From Desulfobacteraceae bacterium (GTDB lineage: Bacteria > Desulfobacterota > Desulfobacteria > Desulfobacterales > Desulfosalsimonadaceae): a DNA stretch of 64,000 nucleotides. Positions 1 through 8,229 of the stretch are shown here, one piece after another (the stretch's first letter is position 1; each line of letters begins with the position of its first letter). The position numbers and the translations under genes were made by a program. The stretch covers positions 1 to 64,000 of the forward strand of contig JABZFM010000029.1 of NCBI GenBank assembly GCA_014237465.1, read 5' to 3'. A model generated the notes under the pieces. That model saw only the letters and a list, made by a program, of their open reading frames with translations. It made no database searches and was not told the origin of the DNA.

Positions 1-117
1 AACGTCTCGTTAAGTGAACTTGCCCGCAGGCTGATGATGACACCTGCAGGGGTTGGGTACGCGGTCCAACGGGGTGAATCGATTGTCAGGCATTATGGCT
101 ACAGTCTGCTGAAATAA
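1..117 (+). CDS. C-terminal end of a REP-associated (IS200/Y1-like) transposase
   Basis: An open frame enters from the left edge and stops at TAA 115-117. The 38 visible residues contain a helix-turn-helix-like segment (SLSELARRLMMTPAGVGYAV) followed by RGESIVRHYG. This resembles the small DNA-binding tail found after the Y1_Tnp domain in REP-associated tyrosine transposases. The catalytic HUH domain would lie outside the window, so the family call rests on the tail alone. It is supported by the short palindromic and tandem repeats just downstream (139-168, 714-731). Confidence 0.5.
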   Translation, partial: NVSLSELARRLMMTPAGVGYAVQRGESIVRHYGYSLLK

Positions 118-138
118 GTTATTGAGATATTTAAGGAC

Positions 139-168
139 GTCCCCTCTTTTTCCGTCCCCTCTTTTTCC
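139..168. repeat. Tandem 15-bp repeat, possibly REP-related
   Basis: GTCCCCTCTTTTTCC occurs twice head to tail (139-153 and 154-168), between the transposase tail and the next gene. Its reverse complement (GGAAAAAGAGGGGAC) resembles the GGGGAC-type stretches often seen beside REP-associated transposases, which is why I link the two. It lies in the 5' leader of the DUF188 gene and leaves that gene with no obvious Shine-Dalgarno. Confidence 0.5.
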
Positions 169-180
169 AAAGGCCCAAAA

Positions 181-630
181 TTGCTGAAAATCTATATCGA
201 CGCAGACGCCTGTCCAGTAAAGAATGAAGTTTTCCGGGTGGCCCAACGGTATGAACTGGACGTGATCCTGGTGTCCAACACATGGATGAACACGCCCAAA
301 TCCAGTCGTATCCAACTGCAGGTGGTTGACGGCAATTTTGACGCGGCGGATGACTGGATAGTGGACCATGCGGAAACAGATGATATTGTGATATCCGCAG
401 ACATTCCCCTGGCCTCCCGGTGTCTGGAAAAAGGCGCCTGGGTGCTCGGTCCCAAGGGCCGTGCGTTCACAAAAGACAATATCGGCGATATCATGGCCAC
501 CCGGGAGATCATGTCCCACCTCCGGGATCTCGGCACCATGACCGGCGTCCCGGCCCCGTTTCAGAGAAAAGACCGCTCCCGCTTTCTCCAGTCACTTGAC
601 CGGATGATTCAGTCGATCAAAAGACGATAA
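181..630 (+). CDS. YaiI/YqxD family protein (DUF188/UPF0178)
   Basis: This 149-residue protein matches the UPF0178 family over its full length. It has the N-terminal signature YIDADACPVKNEV (about residues 5-17), an internal DADxAD-like acidic region with DDIVISADIPLA, the LGPKGRAFTKDNI segment and a basic tail. The family has a PIN-like/NYN-type fold and no settled biochemical role. The start is TTG at 181: it puts the YIDADACP motif at the usual distance from the N-terminus, and no ATG or GTG lies closer. No strong RBS is visible because the leader is a tandem repeat. Confidence 0.88.
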   Translation: MLKIYIDADACPVKNEVFRVAQRYELDVILVSNTWMNTPKSSRIQLQVVDGNFDAADDWIVDHAETDDIVISADIPLASRCLEKGAWVLGPKGRAFTKDNIGDIMATREIMSHLRDLGTMTGVPAPFQRKDRSRFLQSLDRMIQSIKRR

Positions 631-713
631 GCATAAATTGTCTGAATGAAATTTTTGATTCTTTATTCAGCCATTGTATTAACAAAATCCCAAAAGCCGG
701 AAAGTAAAATGGG

Positions 714-731
714 GTCAAGTCTACGTTTGAC
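714..731. repeat. Short hairpin in a transposase-associated type of repeat
   Basis: GTCAA (714-718) and TTGAC (727-731) form an inverted repeat around GTCTACGT, preceded by GGG. Sequences of this style recur near REP-associated transposases. It lies 3' of the DUF188 gene and could act as a weak hairpin, but it has no T-tract. The remainder of 631-829 shows no gene. Confidence 0.35.
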
Positions 732-829
732 TCTTATTATAATTTAATATGGCGCCCTCCTTGTGAAGGGATTTTCCCCGACAATTATGGAACCACCGGT
801 TACCCGGCAAGATACAATCTCTTTTGATT

Positions 830-1733
830 TCACGCCACTTTGAGCAGCAGTTTAATCACCGGCCACCTCCGGTTGATCCGATCAGCCGTCCGCAGATGTT
901 GGAAAATATACCACTCAAAATTGCCGATTAAAAAATACGACCCCTTGATCTGCTTAAACACGGACGTTTCTTCAAACCCCTGTTTAAAAGCCGTAATATT
1001 TTCATCTGTCCAGAGTCCTTGTACCGGTTCATCCGGGCCTTTTTCCCCGGCCAGCTCAGCCATTTTGTTCGCCAATGGGAAACCCGTACACCACGCACGG
1101 GGGAAAATCATGAAAATCCGGCAGATCGCCGTTGCCGACAAAATAAAACTGCAAATCCGGTGTCTGTGCCACATCAATATTGGCATTATCCGCCAGACAT
1201 TTAATCATAGGACAATTGAGTTTATCATAAGGCACATCAAAATAACTGCCCAGGATACTTTTATACCCGTCACAGGCCATTACCGCGTTGCCATTTACCT
1301 GAACAACCCTTCCATTCCCCGCTTTATACTTAACACCGGTACAGACACCATTTTTTAAAACCGGGTTTAATACGTTGGCATTATGCTTGATTTCTACCCC
1401 CGCGTCTTCGGCCAGGTCCACAAGACGACGAATAAACGTGTGCCACTCAAAAAAATACAGGGTTTTTTTGCCGGGTTTGACGGCTCCTTTTAACGCACCC
1501 GGGCTGTGAAATACCAACCCACCAGCCATTTGAAAGCAGTCATTATCAAAAAAATAATCCCCTAACAGGTTTCGCAAAAAAGGATTCTCCCGAAAGCTTT
1601 CCCCACGGGGCTTGGGACCGGCGGTTTTCCCTTTTTCCAGGATGATGGCCTTAAACCCTTTTCGGGCGGCTGTTATCCCTGCGGTCAAACCTGCAGGACC
1701 TGCGCCGACAATCACAAAATCATAAAAATCCAT
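830..1733 (-). pseudogene. FAD-dependent oxidoreductase (geranylgeranyl reductase-like), frameshifted
   Basis: The first frame (1733 down to 1056) gives a flavoprotein start: MDFYDFVIVGAGPAGLTAG is a dinucleotide-binding GxGxxG, followed by LEKG and a PRGES motif typical of geranylgeranyl reductase/FixC-like monooxygenase-fold enzymes. The start at 1733 was chosen over the upstream ATG at 1814 because the Rossmann motif then begins at residue 5 and AGGGGACC precedes it. This frame ends ...FPIGEQNG-stop, while the adjacent frame continues MAELAGEKGPDEP to a stop at 830. The switch falls in an A-run (CAAAATGG, near 1066-1070), and adding one A restores EQ-K-MAEL. It is therefore either a recent one-base deletion or a sequencing error. 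The reconstructed protein would be about 300 residues, short for the family. Confidence 0.75.
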
Positions 1734-2068
1734 ATTTATTGGTCCCCTATTATCCCGCGTGACGATATATGTCTGCGAAGTTATCACAGGTTCGCAAAAA
1801 AAAGCAAAATACACTTACCGCCGGGGCAGCTGTCCCAGCCTTACATCCATAACTGCTTTTATTTTATAAATCAATTATTATTACAAAAGGTTATATGAAT
1901 ATATCCCTTAGAAGGCCCTCCTCTCCATGAAGCCGGAACCCAGAATGCCGGAGGCTGTTGTCTTTGCAAAAATTTTGCTGCTTGATTCATTTCCTGAAAA
2001 TGATACCATGATAAAAATTTCAGTTTCAGGAACGAATCTGCCCTGTCATGATTTAAAAAAGAGGTTGT
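1734..2068. other. Intergenic region between divergent genes
   Basis: This separates the minus-strand flavoprotein from the plus-strand BtrH-like gene, so it should hold two divergent promoters, but no clean sigma-70 pair stands out. A GC-rich hairpin-like stretch (CGCCGGGGCAGCTGTCCCAG) lies near 1820. A 56-codon open frame (1927-2097) overlaps the next gene and was not accepted as a gene. Confidence 0.4.
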
Positions 2069-3118
2069 ATGAAAACCCTGATTACAAATTATCGTAATCT
2101 GCCCGGTGAACACTGCGGCAGCGCGGCAACACGAAACCTCCTTTATCACTACTGCGGCCTTGAACTCAGTGAATCTGTAATTTTCGGCCTGGGTGCAGGC
2201 ATTGAATCCATGTTCATCAAGGTCAATGCGCTTGATCCGGCAATCAGCATATTCGGGCGCAGCATATCCATGGAGGCTGACGCGCTGGGCGCGCTGGGGA
2301 TTGATTACCGGGAGCAGCCGGAGTTTGATAACCACAAGGCCTGGGAAGATGTCAAAAATGAAGTTATCGCCGGCCGCCCCACCATGATCACCGGCGATAT
2401 TTTTTTTCTGGATTACCGGGACTACAAGGTACGTTTTCCGGGCCACCGGTTCATTTTACTGGGTTTTGATGATGAACAGAAAATTGCATATGTGGCAGAC
2501 CGGGTGAATCCGGCCCCCCAGACCTGCTCCTACCGGGCGCTGGCTGAAAGCCGGAATCCGGCCACCGGTATTACCACGTTTAATCTGTGGGGTAAATTTT
2601 TTGATACAACCGTTAAAAATTCCCTGGAACAGGCCGCAGTACGCGCACTTAAAACCTGCGTGGCGCGAATGATGGGAACCGATACATCCCAGGCGGATTT
2701 ATTAAAGTCCGTGACTGGGGATGGTGCGGTCATTATTACCGGTATTGACGGGTTGTCCGAATTTGCCAAAGACATGATCAACTGGCATGAGCGGGAAGAT
2801 GCCGCCAGACTGGCGTCCTACAATTCCCAGTGCATTGAAAAATTCGGAACCGGCGGGGGAAATTTCAGAAAACTCTACACCGGATTCCTGAACTGGGCGA
2901 CCCACATAGTACCTGATATCGTAAACACAAACCATGTTAAACTTTCGGCCGATTCTGCCCGGAACTGGACGGCCCTGGCGGCCCTGCTTCAAACAGCATC
3001 TGAAAATACCGGTTCATCAGACATATGGCAGCGGGTATCCGGAAAAGTGATTGAAATCAGGGACATTGAAGCAGAACTGTTTGAGTCATTAAACACTTTG
3101 CTCCCGTCTAATCATTGA
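2069..3118 (+). CDS. BtrH N-terminal domain protein (DUF4872-type)
   Basis: The 349-residue product begins with NLPGEHCGSAATRNLLYHY, the conserved opening of the BtrH_N family: a peptidase-C39-like fold with a Cys nucleophile candidate at about residue 16. There is a later G-H segment, FPGHRFILLGFDD, at about residue 130 that supplies the expected His and Asp. The C-terminal half is a helical DUF4872-like region. BtrH itself transfers an acyl group from a carrier protein during butirosin biosynthesis; in other bacteria the role is unassigned. RBS AGAGG lies about 6 nt upstream of the ATG. It overlaps the alternative TTG start of the following lipoprotein gene, so the two are probably co-transcribed. 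Confidence 0.75.
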   Translation: MKTLITNYRNLPGEHCGSAATRNLLYHYCGLELSESVIFGLGAGIESMFIKVNALDPAISIFGRSISMEADALGALGIDYREQPEFDNHKAWEDVKNEVIAGRPTMITGDIFFLDYRDYKVRFPGHRFILLGFDDEQKIAYVADRVNPAPQTCSYRALAESRNPATGITTFNLWGKFFDTTVKNSLEQAAVRALKTCVARMMGTDTSQADLLKSVTGDGAVIITGIDGLSEFAKDMINWHEREDAARLASYNSQCIEKFGTGGGNFRKLYTGFLNWATHIVPDIVNTNHVKLSADSARNWTALAALLQTASENTGSSDIWQRVSGKVIEIRDIEAELFESLNTLLPSNH

Positions 3119-3138
3119 ACCCCGGCAGGATAAGCAGG

Positions 3139-3912
3139 ATGAAAAAAGCGCCATTTTTTATCATTGTTGTGATCATTTTCGTATTGTCCTGCACCAATCC
3201 CGGTGATCCGGAAAAAGTGCTGGCCCGGGCCCGGAAATACCACCGGCAGGGCAATTACGAAAAAGCGCTGCAAGACCATATCTGGTTTCATAACAATGCA
3301 CTCAAGTACAAGCCATCGCTTTACGGCATCCGGCTGTCGTTTGCTTTACTGGACTGGATAGAACTGGGAAAAAAGTATCCAAAAGCCCACAATGAATTAA
3401 TAAACATCCGGATGCAGAAAACAGAGCTAATAAAAAACAAACGCGGTTCACTGGAGCTGTTTCATGATGTCAAATCAATCAACAAATATTTAAACGAAAG
3501 CCGGCGAACGGTTGCTTTATACAGAAACATGATAGATTGTGACTTTGAACTGGCAAAAAAATGCTATCGCCTGGCAAAAGATGATTTAATCGCCCACCAG
3601 GAATTTGAACTCTGCAATCGGCTTATGGATGTGCCCATGTTCATTATCCGGGACATGAGAAAAATCCTGGATCAAAACATCAGCATCTATAAAACCAATC
3701 AATGGGCGGATGAAGCGCATCTGGAGTGGACCATTAAATATTATCTGGAAGAAGCGGAATACACGCTGATCGTCCTGGTAAAAAACAATCGTTTTGTGGA
3801 AGCCAAACGGTTTTTGGCCGAAGCGTCAGAAGACATTGATATTGTGAGAATCAAAACAGGCCTGGCCGACCTGAAGAATAAATATATAGAAAATCAGTTA
3901 CCTGCAGGCTGA
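3139..3912 (+). CDS. Predicted lipoprotein with helical (TPR-like) repeats
   Basis: An open frame starts at TTG 3115, but the ATG at 3139 is preferred. It is preceded by GATAAGCAGG and yields a textbook lipoprotein signal: MKKAPFFIIVVIIFVLSC, with lipobox VLSC and Cys at residue 18. The mature protein (about 240 residues) is almost entirely helical, rich in charged and aromatic residues, with one recognisable TPR-like unit (ARKYHRQGNYEKALQDHIWF). No enzymatic motif is visible. It follows the BtrH-like gene directly (stop 3116-3118), suggesting a two-gene operon. Confidence 0.75.
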   Translation: MKKAPFFIIVVIIFVLSCTNPGDPEKVLARARKYHRQGNYEKALQDHIWFHNNALKYKPSLYGIRLSFALLDWIELGKKYPKAHNELINIRMQKTELIKNKRGSLELFHDVKSINKYLNESRRTVALYRNMIDCDFELAKKCYRLAKDDLIAHQEFELCNRLMDVPMFIIRDMRKILDQNISIYKTNQWADEAHLEWTIKYYLEEAEYTLIVLVKNNRFVEAKRFLAEASEDIDIVRIKTGLADLKNKYIENQLPAG

Positions 3913-4133
3913 CAATCCGTACCGTTCCACCGGGACGCAACAACATCCGTGCCGGCATACAGTGCCGCATAGGTATAGAAACCCGGCAGACCAATCTCCG
4001 GAACCGATTCATTGAGTACCACATGAAAATCCGGGTTCTGGTCACTAATGTCGATAAAGTCCATGGCATAACGGTATTGGGCCAGAAAGGCCGCAAAGTA
4101 AATCCGAAACGCAGTTCTTTTAATTCTCCACAA
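3894..4133 (-). CDS. Small hypothetical protein or gene remnant
   Basis: This 79-codon frame runs convergent to the lipoprotein gene and overlaps its 3' end by 19 bp. The composition looks protein-like (FIDISDQNPDFHVVLNES, GLPGFYTYAALYAGTDVV) and reads like the C-terminal part of a larger folded protein rather than a random frame. I do not recognise a family. It has no clear RBS, and no longer frame extends it upstream, so it may be the surviving end of a decayed gene. Confidence 0.3.
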   Translation of the reverse strand: MWRIKRTAFRIYFAAFLAQYRYAMDFIDISDQNPDFHVVLNESVPEIGLPGFYTYAALYAGTDVVASRWNGTDCQPAGN

Positions 4134-4204
4134 TTATCTGAATTTATGATATAGATATCCAAATTTCAAAAAATCCATTATTGTTTTATCCAAATACAAT
4201 AAAA

Positions 4205-4223
4205 ACCCTGTAAAGACCAGGGT
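4205..4223. terminator. Small hairpin between gene blocks
   Basis: ACCCTG (4205-4210) and CAGGGT (4218-4223) form a 6-bp stem with a 7-nt loop. On the minus strand it is followed by TTTTTATT, as in an intrinsic terminator. On the plus strand it is followed by A's. It could insulate the CapK cluster from antisense transcription or form a leader hairpin for the cluster. Confidence 0.35.
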
Positions 4224-4242
4224 AAAAACAGAGACGCGCCGC

Positions 4243-5568
4243 TTGAAAATCATAAAAAGAAAAAACAAGCACGAAACGCTGTCCAATTACGCCGGTCTTT
4301 TATGGAATTTCAAAAAAAGACTGCACGATCAATGGCTTTCACAGCATGATTTAAAGGCATTGCAAAATGCCAAGATTCAGCAGCTTATCTGTCACACTTA
4401 CGAAAATGTGCCGTATTACCGGAATATTTTCCAGCGTGAAGGCATCACGCCAAAAGACATCCTAACGGTCGATGATTTACCGAAAATTCCTGTATCAACA
4501 AAAGCAGACATCAGGGAGTTGACGTCTGAACAAATTATATCCCATCACGCCAACCTGAATAACTGTCATACGCAAACAACGTCAGGATCAAGCGGTATCC
4601 CCTTAAAAATATACTGGGACAATCACGCCATCAACACATTCTACAGTACCAGCGCGCGGGCGCATCAAATGCTCAGCACATCCATTTTAGATACCATACT
4701 CAGCATTGGCCCGACGTATTATCCATCAGGCACCATGATCCAGAAACTGGGCATCTGCCGAATAGAAATTTTTTCCCCTTTCAACAGCTTAAGCGCACAG
4801 GTGGAAAAGATTAATGATTACAAACCCGATATTTTATTATGTTACCCTTCGGTTTTAAAAAGCCTTCATCACTATATCCAAACGAATGGATATTCTGTGC
4901 ATCAACCGCGCATGGTCATCATTTCCGGAGAATTTCTTGACGACAAGACATCTATGGATGCCAAAGACATATTCGGTTCACGGCCGTTTCAGTTCTATGG
5001 CGCATGGGAAATGGGCAGAATCGGCAACACCTGCCGGCACAATAACGGTTTACACCTTAACGAAGACGTCATTATCCCGGAATTTATTCCCGCAGACCAA
5101 CAATACGGTGAAAAAGCCTACTGGCTTGTGCTGACAAATCTCCATAATTACACAATGCCCTTTATCAGATATCAGGTGGGTGATATTGTACGGCTGATAG
5201 ATGAACCGTGCGACTGTAACAGGAACTTCAGACGGATCAACATGTTGGACGCAAGGGGGAGTGATATCGTACATTTACCAGACGGGAACAAGGTGTCATC
5301 CCTCTATCTGAACGCCATTATATCTAAGTTTTCAACCGTCAGCCAGTTCAAATTTATTCAAAAAAGCCGGGATCGTCTCTGTGTGCTTCTTGTCGATTCC
5401 CGAGAAATTTCAAAAGATTTAATGTCGGAGGCGATTGCTGAAATTGATGATGTGTTGCCGGGAATAACGACCGAAATTCAACAAGTCGAATATATTGCGC
5501 CGGGGCCGAACGGAAAATTCATTTGTTTTGAGTCGGCATTAAATCAACAAACGGCGCCTGACACATAG
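4243..5568 (+). CDS. Phenylacetate-CoA ligase-like adenylate-forming enzyme (CapK family)
   Basis: The 441-residue protein belongs to the PaaK/CapK branch of the ANL superfamily. It has HTYENVPYYRNIF near residue 50, the phosphate-binding loop TTSGSSGIPLKI at about residue 113, the FQFYGAWEMG adenine/Mg region at about residue 247 and NYTMPFIRYQVGD at about residue 305. Zn/Cys-type residues (CDCNRNFRR) precede the C-terminal subdomain, as in CapK proteins. CapK enzymes are found in capsule and natural-product clusters and presumably activate a carboxylate as an adenylate; the substrate here is unknown. The start is TTG 4243, the first start codon before the conserved N-terminus. It is the first gene of the 4.2-12.0 kb cluster and has a paralogue at 6862-8157. 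Confidence 0.85.
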   Translation: MKIIKRKNKHETLSNYAGLLWNFKKRLHDQWLSQHDLKALQNAKIQQLICHTYENVPYYRNIFQREGITPKDILTVDDLPKIPVSTKADIRELTSEQIISHHANLNNCHTQTTSGSSGIPLKIYWDNHAINTFYSTSARAHQMLSTSILDTILSIGPTYYPSGTMIQKLGICRIEIFSPFNSLSAQVEKINDYKPDILLCYPSVLKSLHHYIQTNGYSVHQPRMVIISGEFLDDKTSMDAKDIFGSRPFQFYGAWEMGRIGNTCRHNNGLHLNEDVIIPEFIPADQQYGEKAYWLVLTNLHNYTMPFIRYQVGDIVRLIDEPCDCNRNFRRINMLDARGSDIVHLPDGNKVSSLYLNAIISKFSTVSQFKFIQKSRDRLCVLLVDSREISKDLMSEAIAEIDDVLPGITTEIQQVEYIAPGPNGKFICFESALNQQTAPDT

Positions 5569-5597
5569 AAAATACTCTTGCACAAGGAATTCTGATT

Positions 5598-5708
5598 ATG
5601 CGTCCACCATTTTTGCAGGCAATCGGCATTAATCAGGAAAGTCATTTGGTGTTTCTTCACAATCTAAGATTCCCCTTCTCTGATATCGCCATAGCTGGTA
5701 CGAGATGA
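5598..5708 (+). CDS. 36-residue open frame overlapping the glycosyltransferase start
   Basis: An ATG at 5598, with AAGGAATTC about 8 nt upstream, opens 36 codons whose TGA (5706-5708) overlaps the ATG of the glycosyltransferase (5705) in an ATGA arrangement. The peptide (starts MRPPFLQAIGINQ) matches nothing I know. It could be a translationally coupled leader peptide or a remnant. The coupling geometry is the only argument for it. Confidence 0.25.
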   Translation: MRPPFLQAIGINQESHLVFLHNLRFPFSDIAIAGTR

Positions 5709-6856
5709 AAATGAACATTTTACTTTTAAATTATGAATTCCCGCCGATCGGCGGGGGTGCCGGAAAAGCGACGTATAATTTAGCCAGAGAACTGGCCAGA
5801 CTGGGCCATAAAGTGGATGTGTTGACCTCTAAGCTAAAAAGTCAGCTGGATCAGGAAAATCTGGACGGATTTACCGTATACCGAGTGATGAGCTGGCGTA
5901 AAGGCATTCATGATTGCGGCTTTCGGGGAGCATTGACATATGTGCTTTTTGCAATTTTTAAATTTTTGCAATTAACTCGGAAAAACCAATACGACGTGAC
6001 TCATTATTTTTTCGGATTACCCACCGGTTTTTTATCCCTGTTGCCCGGCCCCCAAAATAAAACACCGTATTTTATATCTCTTAGAGGATCGGATGTTCCC
6101 GGTTATGATAAATACAACAAAAGCCTTGAAAAAGTTCACAGAATACTTGCACCATTAACCAGAAAAATCTGGAGAAATGCCGAACAAATTATCGTAGTAA
6201 CAAATAGTCTGAAACAAACAGCCCTCCTGACAGCCCCTTCGCAAAAATTCCATGTGATTCCAAATGGTGTGGAATCAAAATTTTTAAAGGTTTTGCCTTC
6301 TACAAACAAAAAAAGCAATGGTCTGAAATTAATTTCCGTGGCCAGACTGATTGAAAGAAAGGGAATTCATTATATTTTGAATGCGTTAGCAGATTTACAA
6401 GATCCCGATATTTCCCTTCTGATCGTTGGGACAGGAAATTTTGAGACACAACTTAAAAAAATATGCAAAGACTTATCATTAGAAGGCGTTGTTACTTTTT
6501 ATGGATTTTGCAACCCTCAGGTTCTACCCGAACTCTATGCCAAATATGATGTCTTTATTCTTCCATCACTGGCCGAGGCATTTGGCAATGTTTTCGCTGA
6601 AGCAATGGCTTGTGGTCTGCCGGTTATCGGAACCAATATCGGAGGGATTCCTGACTTAGTCGGCAAAGAAAACGGTATTTTAACAAGGCCGGGTGATATT
6701 GATCAAATAAAGCATGCGATCGTAAGATTGAAAAAATCAGAAATGTTGCGGACGCAGATGCAGCTCGCGAACAGGAAAAAAATAATTGAACAATATAGCT
6801 GGAAACGTGTTGCGAATCAGTACATCACAATCTATCAAGGGGAAAATGACATTTAA
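5705..6856 (+). CDS. Glycosyltransferase family 4 (GT-B fold)
   Basis: The 383-residue protein shows the N-terminal acceptor domain with NYEFPPIGGGAGKATYNLA and the donor domain with NGV, the conserved VARLIERKGIHYIL strand, and the retaining-GT signature EAFGNVFAEAMACGLPVIG (about residues 286-304, ExxxxxxxE). This predicts transfer of a nucleotide-activated sugar, probably at the membrane face, to a growing glycan or a small acceptor. The ATG at 5705 overlaps a 36-codon frame. The stop is 5 nt before the second CapK gene, so it sits within one operon with both CapK genes. Confidence 0.9.
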   Translation: MKMNILLLNYEFPPIGGGAGKATYNLARELARLGHKVDVLTSKLKSQLDQENLDGFTVYRVMSWRKGIHDCGFRGALTYVLFAIFKFLQLTRKNQYDVTHYFFGLPTGFLSLLPGPQNKTPYFISLRGSDVPGYDKYNKSLEKVHRILAPLTRKIWRNAEQIIVVTNSLKQTALLTAPSQKFHVIPNGVESKFLKVLPSTNKKSNGLKLISVARLIERKGIHYILNALADLQDPDISLLIVGTGNFETQLKKICKDLSLEGVVTFYGFCNPQVLPELYAKYDVFILPSLAEAFGNVFAEAMACGLPVIGTNIGGIPDLVGKENGILTRPGDIDQIKHAIVRLKKSEMLRTQMQLANRKKIIEQYSWKRVANQYITIYQGENDI

Positions 6857-6861
6857 CAATC

Positions 6862-8157
6862 ATGCTCTACCTGTTACCTGAAATATATCAAATGAAAAGA
6901 AACATCCGATCTCCAAGAAAAGATCTGGATCGTTTGCGTTTAAATCTACTACAAAAACAAATCCTCAACATATTTGAAAACGTTCCTTTTTACCGGGAGG
7001 TATTTAATAAATTAAAAATCGCGCCAAAAGATTTTAAAACGATGAATGACCTGAGAGAACTTCCAATTATCATGAAAGAAGATATACGGAATAATGGGAA
7101 AAAATTTTTAAACGAGAAAATGAATTTGGAGAAATGTTTTCACAGCTTTACCAGTGGATCGACGGGTCAGCCATTTATGAGTTTTTTTGACAAGCGATGC
7201 TGGATGCGTAAAAAATATTTATCCAAATTACGCGCACGCTTTGCTTGCGGGATGCGCCCGGGCGAGCGGGTGGCTATTTTTGAATCCGAACCCGCTGAAA
7301 AACTGGAAATACTGAACCGGCATCATTTTCTTCGGAATCTTTTCCTCAAAGTGACTTATTTCTCATTATTTGACGATATGGAAGCAATGTTAAAACGGCT
7401 TATCGCATTTAAACCGCAAAACGCCTATGGCCCTCAGAGCTACTTCTTTCACCTTGCCCGGAAAATAAAAAAAACCAATCAATCGCTTCCTTTTTTAAAA
7501 AGAATTTATACAAGCTCGGAATACGGGCAGAGTCATGTCACTCAATTTATTAGAAATATTCTGCACGTCGAAGTATATGATATATATGGATCAACAGAGT
7601 TCAAAGAAGTGGCGTGGGAGTGTGAGCACCATCAGGGGTACCACATTAACGAAGATGATGTTCTGTGTGAAATCTTAAACGGCAATACCCCGGCCAACCC
7701 CGGGGAAATAGGGGATATTGTCCTGACTGATTTGAGAAACCTTGCCATGCCGTTAATCCGGTATCGTATTCAAGACCGTGGCAGAATGCTTGCCGAAAGT
7801 TGCCTCTGCGGGCGAACTTTTTCGCGAATGCTGCCAGTGGTCGGAAGGGCTTCGGAATATATCCGACTGCCGGACGGTGAAAAAATTTCGCCATTTCACT
7901 TCACGACTTCCATTGAAAAATTCAAAGGGCTCCTGCAATATCAATTGATTCAAAAATCGGAAACAGACATTCTCATCAAAGTAATTTTAGACGAAAACAC
8001 CGGCAATGAGACCTGCATGAATATTAAAAAAACCATAAAAAATATTACCAGGGGACGGATGCAGATTCATGTCCGGAAAACAGACAAAATTTTGCCGGAA
8101 GAAAACGGCAAATTCAAAGTCGTTAAAAATATGATCCAGAAAAAGCATTCGCCATAA
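6862..8157 (+). CDS. Second CapK/PaaK-type adenylate-forming enzyme
   Basis: The 431-residue paralogue of the gene at 4243 has FENVPFYREVF (about residue 43), the P-loop FTSGSTGQPFMSF (about residue 97), YDIYGSTEFKEVAWEC (about residue 237), LAMPLIRYRIQDRG and a Cys pair (CLCGRTFSR) before the C-terminal subdomain. The start ATG is 5 nt after the GT4 stop. Two distinct CapK enzymes in one cluster suggest activation of two different acids, or sequential activation and transfer. No carrier protein gene is visible nearby, so CoA or a direct acceptor is more likely than a PCP/ACP. Confidence 0.85.
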   Translation: MLYLLPEIYQMKRNIRSPRKDLDRLRLNLLQKQILNIFENVPFYREVFNKLKIAPKDFKTMNDLRELPIIMKEDIRNNGKKFLNEKMNLEKCFHSFTSGSTGQPFMSFFDKRCWMRKKYLSKLRARFACGMRPGERVAIFESEPAEKLEILNRHHFLRNLFLKVTYFSLFDDMEAMLKRLIAFKPQNAYGPQSYFFHLARKIKKTNQSLPFLKRIYTSSEYGQSHVTQFIRNILHVEVYDIYGSTEFKEVAWECEHHQGYHINEDDVLCEILNGNTPANPGEIGDIVLTDLRNLAMPLIRYRIQDRGRMLAESCLCGRTFSRMLPVVGRASEYIRLPDGEKISPFHFTTSIEKFKGLLQYQLIQKSETDILIKVILDENTGNETCMNIKKTIKNITRGRMQIHVRKTDKILPEENGKFKVVKNMIQKKHSP

Positions 8158-8229
8158 GAGTAAAGATCCTGACCAAAGGGCCCGGTTTTTTAAGTTAAAA
8201 TAAAACTGAAAATATCAGCAGGCTAATTT

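Noticed and set aside
1927-2097. 56-codon plus-strand frame before the BtrH-like gene
   Set aside because: It overlaps the BtrH-like gene by 29 nt in another frame, has no clear RBS and no recognisable sequence. Frames of this size are expected by chance.
1871-2446. 191-codon minus-strand frame
   Set aside because: Most of it is antisense to the well-supported BtrH-like gene, and the peptide has no family resemblance.
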